Of a stretch of DNA of 64,000 nucleotides, positions 12,399-34,300 are shown one piece after another; within the stretch, counting starts at the first letter, position 1, and each line of letters opens with the position of its first letter. The DNA is taken from NCBI GenBank assembly GCA_009823395.1, contig CM020501.1, forward strand, positions 7,071,861 through 7,135,860, read 5' to 3'. A program made the position numbers and the translations under genes. This stretch comes from Thamnaconus septentrionalis (taxonomy: Eukaryota > Chordata > Actinopteri > Tetraodontiformes > Monacanthidae). The notes beneath the pieces are model-generated. The model saw only the letters and a program-made list of their open reading frames with translations, searched no databases and was not told the DNA's origin.

Positions 12399-13430
12399 GT
12401 AATGAAACGTTAGCTCGCCGTAGCTAACGGGCTAGTTGCCTCAACACTGACGCCCATTCATCCGCCTCCCGCAGAGAAGTCGCTGCCTCGGATGTGTTAA
12501 AAGTAACTGTGATGCTGTTAATGTGTAACCTTACGTTACCGAGCGGTAGACGTGGGTGGAGGTTGGTTGAGGTGACTTGGGTTGTTTTGGCACAAGGCTC
12601 TCGGTGTTAAAGGTGAGTTTCGTTGCTGTTAGACGTGGCTTGGATGCCATGAAAGGGTCTTTTATACTCCGGCAGGCTGCGACGGTGCGACTGGGGCTGC
12701 AGCCTGTTGGAAAGGCGATGTGGCAGGATGGTAATGGTCGAACACTTTTCTTTCGGGACTGAGCCCCGGCGAAGACACGTTTGAAATTGCAATGTTTCTT
12801 CACTGTTCTCATAGTTCGCCGTCCGCCGTTTTCCTCTGCTCTGGGATGTTGTGAAGTGGCTGCAAACTCAGATTAATCTCACCGTATTTGCCAGGGGACC
12901 GGCCGGGGGGGGGAAATCAATTAGTTTAAATGGCATACTAATATAGTTCTAAGGGAGTCAATGGATTTGAGCAGACTTTCAAAATCAAACCAAGATCTAC
13001 AAATGAAAAATCAAGATGTATCACATCTGCACCAGCCTGTCAGAACAAGGCTAATCACAGTACTTATGATCACCATGCTCAGATTGAGACCCTCATGGGA
13101 TTAATGTTTAGAGGTTGATTAAGGCAAAGCATTTTTACAACCCAGGTTCATCAGCACGAGGCAGGAGATTAATAAGTCAGCTAATGTCATTGGCTGTTGA
13201 CAGAAATATGAGTGTTATCGACTCATTAGGTGCAATCTCTCTACAGCAAAGTCCAGTTGGACGAAAGGTTAATACACCCCGCACCCCCTGTAAAAAAACA
13301 AACAAACAGGACACTGTAATCGAACTTCTGCATTCACTTACTGTTCTAAAGTTTAATCACATCTTGATTTAGTTGATCGATTCCCTTGTGGTTGGTCGCG
13401 GTTTCACTAGCCCATGTCTTCATTTTTCAG

Positions 13431-17830
<4,400 letters not shown>

Positions 17831-18340
17831 AACGCTCTACGCACTACACTACACATTCCTCTCTTCGCCTTTTCATGCGGCCCAGCTTGCGTAGGTTTGA
17901 AGCATTTATATGGTTAAATATTAACCGAAAATGACACATGTTTATTAAGACACAGATATGAACACACATTTCTGTTCTTTTTAATCCAAATATTTTTTAT
18001 TAAAAATGTTTTCCTCAAATATATAATGCTGTCAACAGGTCTTTACAAAGGTGTGTCAGGACATGTACATGTATATGCAAAGAATTTAAACATCTATAAA
18101 AAGGAAGGGCAATGTCCATATGCGTCTGTCACGTCACGTCACGTCACTCCCATAATCCGTAGACCGTTGGGGCACTTTGATGATTCAACTGTTATTCGCC
18201 ATGTCTTTCGATCATAGGCTTCTCTGCATCCGAGTCACAGTAAAAAAAGAAAAGAAAAAAAGAACAAGTGTATACTGCATGTAGAACGCATGGTAATACA
18301 TGCTACTCAAAGCAAAATATAACCCACCAGCCTCCCTCCT
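17831..18340. other. ugdh 3' UTR and spacer
   Basis: The AT-rich stretch after the ugdh stop probably holds its 3' UTR. A tandem ACGTC run (GTCACGTCACGTCACGTCAC) lies at 18127-18146. No other gene was seen. Confidence 0.4.
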
Positions 18341-18341
18341 G

Positions 18342-18943
18342 TCAACCCACCGCTTGCCACTGCCAGTGTATTACAACATCCAGAACCTGGTTTGCTTCCA
18401 AGACTTCAGTCCAATATTTACAAAGACAGGGGCACAGCCAGAACATATGAATAAAGGAAGCCTCAGCAGACTTGCACTTTAAACAATGTAGACTATCCTC
18501 TGAATACATTCGGGATAATTTCACTCTGGAGATATGAGCCCTGTGTACTACTTTAAATTGAATCGGACGAGTTGAATGAGTTAACTAGTTTGAGTATGTC
18601 AGACCAGGTGCCTTCGGACAGAGAGAGAAACCAAGGTCTTCCTCCTATGCTGTTTTGAGTTTGTCTGTAGATGTGCATCTGATATCTGGTATAATGTTAT
18701 CTAGGTTTTTAAGTCTTTTCTTAAATTATTGAGAGCGACGATTGTATCAACAATGCTATTGTGTGATGAGATTGTCAATCTAGGAAACTGAGGTAGAATA
18801 AAGTGCCTTAAAAAATCAGACTTAGGGAGGGAAAACTTCTCACTTAATTGCTGAAAAGATGTAATTAAAATAAACAATACCCTTCCAATGCCATTACTGA
18901 AAAACAGGGTCCCAAAGAGGCTGGTTTAAAGAGGTAATTAGAC

Positions 18944-18983
<40 letters not shown>

Positions 18984-20035
18984 ATTTTATTTAAAAGCGC
19001 CTTTCAGAACTCTCAAGGGCACTGTACAAAAAGAGGCAATAAAAACAGAAAAAAACACATAAAATCAAGCACACACAATTAATGATGAGGGTTAGGGTTA
19101 GAGAGTTCTTGGTGAGATGGGAGTGAAGTTGGGAGGCAACTTTTTTTTCTAGAATTTTGGCGATGAACGGGAGGTGAGAGATGGGATGGAGATTATTAAA
19201 ATCATTGGGGTCTGAACCAGGTCTCTTCAGTAGAGGAGTGACAGCTGCACATTTGAGTGGAGCGGGAACAGTTCCGGTGGACAGAGAGGAGTGAATAATG
19301 GCTGACGTGAACGGGAGCAGAGAAGGAAGGCATGATTTGACCAGGCATGTGTGGAGGGGATCTAACTGGCAGGACGAGAATTTTGCTGATAGGACTTAAA
19401 AGCGGGAAGCTGTGAAATCCAAAATCTTTCCTCAGCTGAGCCCATATCCTCAAAGAATGTTGAACTACTAGGTTCTGAATGGATTTAATTCAGGAGAGTG
19501 GAAGTGGGGATCTAAGAAAAGCAAGTGTGGAAGAGACATCATTAACATGTAGCTCCATTGCCACCCAGTTAGGGCAGTTAAGTTTGCAATCTCAAAAACA
19601 CCAAAAAACAAGACACTTGAAAGCTCCCCAAACTGATAGAAAAGCGACAGCGCGGGGGGTAATGACATAGTTGGTATAGAAATAAATAAAACAAGGTCAT
19701 CCGCATAGAGGGAAACCTTATGCTCAATCTTGCCTCTCCAAATACCCAACACATCCTTTTTAGCACGAAGTGCGATCGCTAAAGGCTCGATTGCCGAGTC
19801 AAATGAGTTGGGGTTCAAAGGTCAGCCTTGACGTGTCCCTGATATAACCTAAAGGGGCGCAACTTTTGCAAATTGCAGCGTGGGAGCAGAGCAGTTTAAT
19901 CCATGATGTAAACATTGTACCAAAACCAAAATGTTCCAATTCAGAGACCAAGTAGGCACAATCCACACGGTCAAATGCTTTCTCTGCATCGGCGCAAACG
20001 ATACATTCTGGTCCTTGTCTAATTTTTTTAATCAA
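18342..20035 (-). mobile_element. Degenerate L1-like LINE ORF2 remnant, interrupted
   Basis: Read on the minus strand, 20035-19799 encodes DAEKAFDRVDCAYL and a following FGFGTMFTSWIKLL, the core of a LINE reverse transcriptase. At 19818-19468 comes KVSLYADDLVLF with the catalytic YADD. After a foreign segment (see next entry) the element resumes near 18935 with QLSEKFSLPKSDF. It ends at 18524-18342 with the C-terminal Cys/His region (CLKCKSAEASFIHMFWLCP). Several frameshifts and stops show it is dead. The motif order is that of an L1-like ORF2, lacking endonuclease. Confidence 0.78.
18940..19395 (-). mobile_element. Rex1/L2-like LINE fragment nested in the L1-like element
   Basis: On the minus strand this reads SCLPSLLPFTSAIIHSSLSTG, then AAVTPLLKRPGSDPNDFNN and FIAKILEKKVASQL, the N-terminal reverse-transcriptase region of L2/Rex1/CR1-type LINEs. 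A dispersed-repeat 3' tail (GCGCCTTTCAGAACTC on the plus strand) follows, and then an (ATT)n tail at about 18945-18980. Its ends coincide with the interruption of the L1-like ORF, so it inserted into that element. The borders are approximate. Confidence 0.65.
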
Positions 20036-21282
20036 AACTTTCTTTCTAAACTTTTAAGTATTTACTGTAAAATCAAGTATTGTATAGTAAGTATAGTATT
20101 TTTATACATCTTTTTTTTTAAATCACTTGAAAAATCACTTAAAAATGATCTGTGTCTGTATCAGTGTTTATTCTCTGTACCAATGACTCATTTTATACAA
20201 ATTACCAATATGCAATAAAATGTGACGTACCTCCTTAGTTTGTATGCATCCAGTTATTTTCAAACCCACAGAATGTGTAAATAAATAAATAAAAAAAATA
20301 TTTCTTTATTTTTACTTTTTATTTTAAATATAAATATACATTTAAAATGTGTTAATCAGTTCAGTAGATGAAAAACATTTTTATTTTATTAGAGGCTGTT
20401 AAAAAAAAATCAGTTGGAGATGTTAACTTCTTTCCTTCAATTACTCTGAATGTGCCAACATGATTAAATGTCATAACAAGTTTGAAAATGATCCTGAATC
20501 CTTTGCAAGTTCTGTCACTACCACCAGGAAAAACGGGAACTCTCCATGACATTGTTAGCCCTTAAGCTACTTCCATCAAAGGGTTCAGACGCAGGGCTGG
20601 GGTCAGAGGTCAGGTCAGACCCTGGGGGCTGGGTGGATGCGCGTTCGCCATCCCCACTAAGATCACACACTGTACCGACAGCAGGTTGGATGTTTTATAG
20701 GCAGCAGTTGGAGTCTTGAGCCCAGTTGTCTACATGCCTCGACCTGCTTTTTCTCTCACCCTCCCCCACAACATGTAGGTACACAGCTGACCAGATAGGG
20801 TGGGGGCTCTCGTTCACTTGCTCACCTTGGGGATCAGCTGGATTGCTGAGATTTCAATTTTGAAAATGTCCTTGTCCATCTTGCAAACATCAATAGTAAG
20901 TCATTTAGTTTTTCTTCTTATGCTCAAACGAAAATTCCTGCTAGTTGTGACAAAAGTGGAAAGCGGAAGTGACAAGTGTACATGCTGCCAAAACAATTCA
21001 ACTGTAACTTGAAAAATCTGGTTGGTCTGCATGAATATGAGACACAGTCTGTCCAATCGTCACTCAATTTTCTTTCCCGATTTCGAATTGGCCGTCCTTT
21101 TCCATAAACTCTTCAAATAGGCTCTTTGCCATATGGAAATGTGAAATAAATGTACCAGATTTTGAAAACATTCCATCTAGCGTAACAGGGTACTTGCTTG
21201 TGTGTATTGTGCTAAGCGTGTTTTCATGTTCTGCAGATAAAGGAGTAATGCTGTGACATTAAGCGATTTAGTTTGGGGACTT
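20036..21282. other. Downstream flank of lias, probably including its 3' UTR
   Basis: The stretch is AT-rich with long A and T runs. On the minus strand AATAAA-type signals occur near 20383-20393, which could end the lias transcript. No exon of another gene was recognised. A GC-richer block at 20575-20700 has no clear coding potential. Confidence 0.35.
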
Positions 21283-24868
<3,586 letters not shown>

Positions 24869-25509
24869 GACTTTAGCCAACAAGCCACCGTCTTTGGCAA
24901 CAAGCGTCGGCGAGCGGCTGCTTTAGTCTGGCGTTACGTTCAACATACCTTTGAAAAATCGAAAATTTGACACATTTTTTTCTCAATAACAATTAGTATA
25001 CTAGATAAAAATAATAATATAGAAACATTTAAAGGTGGTTTACAATCCTTTGTGTTGAATATTTAAAAGTCGAAAAAAAATTTTACGGAACGATTTAATG
25101 GTACTGTGAAAACAGCACAATGTGAGATCAAAGTAATTGCAATATCATTTCATTCTCAGGAGATTTTTTTCTCTTCAACTGAATCGATCCCATTTACGAC
25201 TTGAATGAATTTCACGCAAGTATATTGTAGAAATCTTGAACATTTTGGCACAAGACAGAGTAACATGCTCACGTGTTAATTTTGTGGCATGGCCATTTTA
25301 ACGAACTTAATACTGCAAAAGCATTACCCCAAAAATAAACGTATTGGTCATTACAAAAGTTAAAAAAAAAAACAACAAAAAACAACAACAACAACAAAAG
25401 CAAAAAACAATTTAAATACGTGACGAATGTTAACTATCACTCGATCGATTCCTAATGTCTGGCGTCAGCACGTACGTGAGCTACAACTGCGTCGTGACGT
25501 CCTACCTTC
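24869..25509. promoter_or_regulatory. Divergent lias/rpl9 intergenic promoter region
   Basis: About 640 bases separate the lias start codon (minus strand) from the rpl9 first exon (plus strand). The middle is AT-rich with A-rich runs near 25362-25410. Both edges are less AT-rich and hold CpGs. A shared promoter is plausible because the two genes have the same head-to-head arrangement in human, but no specific site decides this. Confidence 0.5.
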
Positions 25510-25533
25510 CTCCTTTCCTCTGCTACCGGCGAG
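25510..25533 (+). promoter_or_regulatory. rpl9: rpl9 untranslated exon 1 with a TOP-like start
   Basis: A pyrimidine-rich run (CTTCCTCCTTTCCTC, about 25506-25520) is followed by TGCTACCGGCGAG and a GTGAGG donor. This fits a 5' terminal oligopyrimidine transcription start, as in vertebrate ribosomal protein genes, which ties translation to mTOR signalling. The matching acceptor is CCATAG at 26105, just before the start codon. The exact start within the tract cannot be seen. Confidence 0.6.
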
Positions 25534-26106
25534 GTGAGGATAGCTAATGTTGCACCGTGTACCCTATCTAAGTCCATCTTTTTAATTTAAACATGTTATC
25601 GACTTGGCATTTGACTGTCAGATGTACACAATATAAGTTGTCACCGCAGGCGTTGTATTTTGTTTCAGTTCATCAAATTTGTTATAGAAAACGTTAGTTG
25701 TTTCACCAGCGTACTGTGGATGTGTCTCAGGGCCGACATTTCGGCTCTCTGTACGGAGGCCGCAGTTGGTATTATCGTCACATACCAGCAATGCATTTTC
25801 CTAAACTATTTGTGAATAACCGTTGTGTATGGGTTCTGGTTGATTAATTTTTGAACCGCTCTCTGGCAACTCGTGTGATCTTGACGTAGCGGTCTATTAG
25901 TAGCTGTGCTAATGCTAGTTGTCATAGTGGAGTTTTATTGAACGCTTATGCTGAAGTAAACAGAGCCCAGTTGTTGTGACTGGCGCTTATATACTTATTG
26001 TTAAATACTATTGGTATAACTGTGTGTGGGATACCACAACCGACGTAGACGATGCTTAAAAGTGACGGAGATAATTTACAGTCTTGAACCGTTTCTCTTC
26101 CATAGA

Positions 26107-28861
<2,755 letters not shown>

Positions 28862-29292
28862 AGCCTAACATCCTAAGCTCTTTGAGGTTAGACCACGCTG
28901 ACAAAGCCTTGCTCTTTTACTCATGAATGTTTCTTGTGTGTCATAGCTGTGTAAGAAGTTCTTTTTCTCCAAAGATGGCCTCTTTTTCTTCATTTGTGTG
29001 ATAATTGACTTGGTAATTTACAGATTTAAACTTTTCTGCAACAAAACTCATTTTAATTGTCAGACATAAGGTTGTTGTATTAAAATAACCCATTTAAATA
29101 AATTCAACAACATTCATTTTTCTGATAACTTTAATTCTCATAGAGATATTTAAATAGTTTCTATGCACTCATCCCTCATCAAAGTAAACTTAATTTTTCT
29201 GTCAAAAACAATCTGGATACCTACATTTGGGCGACAAATGACTTGGTGTTACCAGAACCTCTCCTTATATTTGGTTTATTTTTGTTTTTCAG

Positions 29293-29402
29293 CGGCCTTG
29301 ATCCAGCAGGCCACCAGGGTCAGGAAGAAGGACATCAGGAAGTTCTTGGATGGTATCTATGTCAGTGAGAAGACCACCGTGGTGGAGCAAGAAGTTGAAT
29401 AA
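29293..29402 (+). CDS. rpl9: Alternative terminal coding exon B of rpl9
   Basis: An acceptor (TTTTTCAG) at 29292 opens a second copy of the last rpl9 exon in the same phase as exon A. It encodes [18 protein letters not shown] and then a tail ending [12 protein letters not shown], and would give a 193-residue protein. Over 35 aligned codons 29 amino acids are the same as in exon A, and 14 of those 29 use a different synonymous codon; six residues differ. Its stop is followed within 30 bases by AATAAA (29425-29430), a typical short ribosomal-protein 3' UTR. It is most simply a mutually exclusive last exon; a decayed duplicate is less likely given the intact acceptor, frame, stop and poly(A) signal. 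Confidence 0.85.
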
Positions 29403-29430
29403 ATGTCCATGTCCTGCGATGACCAATAAA

Positions 29431-30503
29431 ATTACCAACTTTTCCAATTAATCGGTCTTTTGGATTCTTGATTTACCTATATCCATTTTCTGTGTCACTA
29501 CTGGAATGAATTGCATAACTCCAATTTAACCAAATTGGATGAATTGACGTGTAACTTGCCTTTCTAGCACAAATCTAAATTAAAAAGGTTATATCCTCAC
29601 CCATGTCATAAGTTATTTTATTCCTTAGTTATGATTGTATAAGGTTGAGGGGACAGGATTTCCTGTTAGGCCCAGAGTCTAAGCCTACTAAGTCTCAAAA
29701 ATCACCAGGAGATCTCAATATAGATATATTGCAGGCAGCACAACCTGAGATATATTCATAACCACCATTAACAGCACACTGGCAAATTTGAGAGATTTTT
29801 GGTTGCCCTCCCCACCCCCCATCCCATCAACAGAGACATTCACATAAGAGTGAATGTCTGGGCATGTCCTGCCCTCAACAGCACTCACAGTGTTCACTAA
29901 TATGTTACTGTAGCCATGTCCAGACAAGTTCCATCACTATAAATATACTGGATCACCATCAATGATTTTTATATATCATACAGTAATATCTGATAATCTG
30001 TCATTTTTTAAAACATTTTTTAAGACACATTTGACCATTAAACATGTATTTATTTAATTTTTGTGTTTGTTATCAGACCCTCACCTCTATATGTCTTTGC
30101 TATTTTGTGTCAGATTGGCAAAGTGCTATATATCTAAAGGTGTATGAAAGGTATGTGAAATTAAAGGTGCTCGACGGGATTTAAGTAAGTAGTTTACTTA
30201 CTTACTCCACGGGATTTAACCGCTTACGCTTTTCGTAATAATTTGTTTCACAATCTCTCCAGTCAGTGCTTTCATTACTAGTCTTAATTTTCCTTTTGTT
30301 ACTGTATTTTATTGTCGATTGCCGTCTTAGTTTATTTTGCAGTGAAAATCCGCGCGATATTGTAAAATTCTCTCGCGCGCGCCACACGCGTCGACGTCAT
30401 CTTCCGGCGACAACTTCGCTTCGCGCTCGCGCCAAGCACAAGAAGCACTTGGCTGCGTTTTTGGACAACTAACAGCACATTTAACCACGGGAGACCTCGA
30501 ATA
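29431..30503. promoter_or_regulatory. rpl9-rfc1 spacer and rfc1 promoter
   Basis: The first 900 bases are AT-rich with nothing recognisable as a gene; in particular no KLB-like exon was seen. From about 30345 the sequence becomes CpG-rich, with GACGTCAT (CRE/ATF-like, 30393-30400) next to CTTCCGG (ETS-like, 30401-30407). This looks like a TATA-less housekeeping promoter for rfc1. Confidence 0.55.
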
Positions 30504-31313
30504 ATGGTACGTGTGCAAAATGTCAAATATTTAATAGCGTGAAGTGGACGCAGGGAGCACAGCGAAGCGAAGAGGTTGACTCGAGACTAAGATCATCTTG
30601 TTGAATCCTAATTGAATCTGCGCGGTACAAATTAAGTGTTAAGTGCGCAGTGTTAGCTGGAGCTATTGATGAGAAACTTGACAGTTTAGTGATTAAAGTT
30701 CATGGAAAAGTGTGTTTATCCAGTCAGGCATCATCAACACTTAGCGGAGATCAATTATTGCAAAATAGGTGACATGTTTCTTTTTTATTGTTCTAGTTTA
30801 AATGATGCCGTTTTCCCAGTAACTAATTTTTTTTTTTTAACGTTAAACCGTCACGCAAAACTCCAGTAGTCCGTCATCGAGCATTTAAGTGTAATTCCGT
30901 GGAATTTATCGCTTGCCTGTTACCCACACAGGACATCAGGCGGTTCTTTCAGCCGACCTTAGCCAAGCCCGCAGCCTCGAACTCAGCCATCAAAACAGGG
31001 GAGAGGAAGAAATCCCTCCCTTCAGACGAGGAAGTGAAGAAGAAAAGTGCCAAGGCAAGAGACTCATCACCGGCTCTCACTATTTGTCTCTTTTATTCAA
31101 TTTACCGATGTTTATCAGATGTTATTGTGGTTGACTGGTTTCAGGTGAAACAGCCCAAATCAAATGAGAAAAGCAAGGATGGGGTGAAAAAGAGAAAGAA
31201 GCACGCAGTTATAGAATCAGGTGGGAATTTTCTCCTCCCGTGTTTTGCAAGTCATATTGTGCTCTATGTTTGAATGCGCTGTGTGTTATCCAAATTCAAA
31301 AAAAGTGTGTGTC

Positions 31314-31348
<35 letters not shown>

Positions 31349-34300
31349 AGAATGTTCCTGCTTCTAGAACACACAACATAGTTATAAAATAATTCTCAGG
31401 TTTGTGTCAGTTTTTTCAAACCGTTCTTGACACAGATCCGAACATGAAACAAATCCAACAAGACTCAATTTCTTTAACCTCAATGATCATATAATCACAA
31501 ACCCATTTCCTCGATGTCACAATAAAAATGTCATTCATTTTATTTAGAATACCAAATTATTCAAGTATGTTCAGGACTAAACAATGTATTTTAAATGTTT
31601 ACCATCGTGTGCATAATAACATGTTGAAGGCATGAACTGCTCCGTCTCTTTCAATATTTTTTTTCTCTGTTCAGATTCAGACGACGAGGTGCCCGTTAAG
31701 AAATCGACAAAATCACCCAAAGAGAAGCAGGGAAGCAAGAAAGAGCCCGCTCCGAAAAAAGATCCTGTGCAGTATGTCTCTGAAACAGGTGATTACACAC
31801 TGGATTATCGTCACTAGTAAATAGTAATGTTGTGATAAATCTTAACATAAAATCTATTTAAAACACAGGAAGTGCCATGGACAAAAGGAACATTCTGTTA
31901 CATAAAGATTAATGTCAATTTGTGAAAAGATTCTACATTTACTGTAGGTGCAGGTTGTATGACGCACTTAACATTTTGCAGTGTTTTTAAGGATAAAGCA
32001 TCAGAGGTAAAAATTCAAAAAGACCTTGTATCTTTTTTCTCATAATGAATGTAGCAGTGGATTTCAATGGTTCACCAGTTGTTGTTTTTTTTAACAACCA
32101 GAAAAACAATCCAAGCTTGGCCTTCCATGAACTTCCCATATTAAATTCTAGGTTTCCCGCAGTAGAAAGTCATCGTAAACTCTGGTGGTTTACTGCCCCT
32201 GCACAGTTGTTATCATGTAACATACGTTGAAGCATCACCTATGTAGGCAATGAATTATAATTTTCTTTGAGAATGTTTGGGGGGCGGGTTCGCTTAACAT
32301 TGAAAGTGACTTATGTCATGATGAACTGTGCTTTCCTCTGATTGTAGACTCAGACAGTGACAACTTCCTGTCGCTAAAGAAGGCTTCCAGCTCCAAGCGG
32401 AATGGTTTGTCCAAACCCACCAAGGCAGCCGCAGGGAGCGCTCGCCCTGGAGTCAAAGCCCAGGCAAAGTCTCCGATCAAACCCTCAACCACTCAGAATA
32501 AAGCTGCACTGAAGTCTCCCGTAACTCCGAAATCGGCCGAGCCCAAAAAGAACCCCACTTCAGTCATCGACTACTTTGGCAGCACCGCCATTCAGCGCTC
32601 GGACAAGAAGCTCGTAGCCAGCGTCAAGCGGAAGGCTGTGAGTGCTGATGAGCATCTCAACGCTCTCACAATCTGAGCATTGACTGCACCTTTCATTAAT
32701 CAAACTGTGGATTCATCACAATAAGTGGACTCATCCTCACTGTTTACCTGCTTTCACAATGATAGAAACCTTTATTTTCACAGCACACTGATTTTGTAAA
32801 TTATTTTCCTCAGCCAACTCAGGATTCAGATGACGTGCTGAGTGACGAGCAAATTGCTCGAGCGCTGCAGATGGACGAAGACATGGAGGTAGGCCGTCGC
32901 TAACACTTCCAGCAGTCATCATTTCTGCTCTTGCCAATCAAGCGCTATAGCATACCAAACGTATCGAAACCAAAAAAAAAGTAGATTAATTAACCTAAAA
33001 TTATTGAATTGACCTCCTCCTTATTCTCATGTTCTTCTCCCTTTAGTTGGAAAAGCAGGTCCATGAGGATGAAGAGTTTGCCAGAACATTGTCTATGCTT
33101 GATGACGAGCCTCAAGCAAAGAAGGTCACTAAAATGAAAGAGTCTATACAAATGTTTAACTTTGTCATTATTTTTTTGTAACTTTCTTTGTTTATTTATT
33201 TATTTTTTGTTTTAGGCTCGCAAAAGCAGCGATGAGAAGTCATCCCCGGCCACGTCCTCCAAAAACAGCTCCTCAGACTCACCTGCTGCCGCCAGCACGA
33301 GCAGCCCCGCCAAGACCAGTCGCAGGAGCAGCATCACAGAGGACGTGATAAGTCCGTCCCCAAGGAGGAGCCCCGCCCCTGGCAAAACCAGCTCCAAACT
33401 GGCCTTAATGAAGAGGAGGGAGGAAGAGCTAAAGAGCAAAGCGGCATCACCCACAAAAAGAAAAATCTCTCCTAAAAAGGAGCCAATCACCTCACCGGCC
33501 ATAGAAAGAAAGTTCACACCCAAGACTGGAACCACACCTCGAGCAGTGAACGTTTCACCCAGGAAACCACAGGTGAGCAATACAGAAGCCCACCGAGGTC
33601 ATTAAAACACACAACAAAATACAGGAGGAAATGGGTGAGCAGTGTTTAAAATTTGGCTTCAGTTAGGATTTTTATATTGACATACAGCCTACATATAAAT
33701 ACATAAATTAAAGTCTATACTCACAGTGCAATAAAAGTAATTTGGTTGTCCTACCCTTAGAACGGTTCTAATATGTTTAAGAGTATACATGTAGCAAGAG
33801 TCTAGCTGCCAGTTAGCTGCCACCTTGCAACACCATATTTCTAATGAAGCCTGGTGTGGACAATCCAGCTGCCTGACCGCCTAGTAGTTGTGTTTAGTGT
33901 GAATGCAAAGAAGAAGGTGGACGAGGTATCCAGGTTTGTGCTCGCAGGCCACCGTAGTTCACTGGCAAGCGCGGGAGGAGGAGGGTACGACGTCCCAAAG
34001 AAGACCTAAGTGAAAGAACGTTGCAATCTAAAATTTAACCACTTGATGTTGCTGTTTCTTCCTAAATATCTCTCAAATATTACACACTTAACCTTGAAAA
34101 CAATTATTTTTTTTCTGATTTCAACGCATCCAGAGCACAAGCACGAGTCCTGACGACCCAGAAAAGAGGAAAGCCAACGCTTCCGCATTCAGGAACTACC
34201 TCAACAGAGAAGGACCTCGAGCCCTCGGCTCCAAGGAGATCCCGCAGGTGACACAGACGATGCGTTGCTGAGCCGACCTGCACCTGCAGGTCCTTGACCT

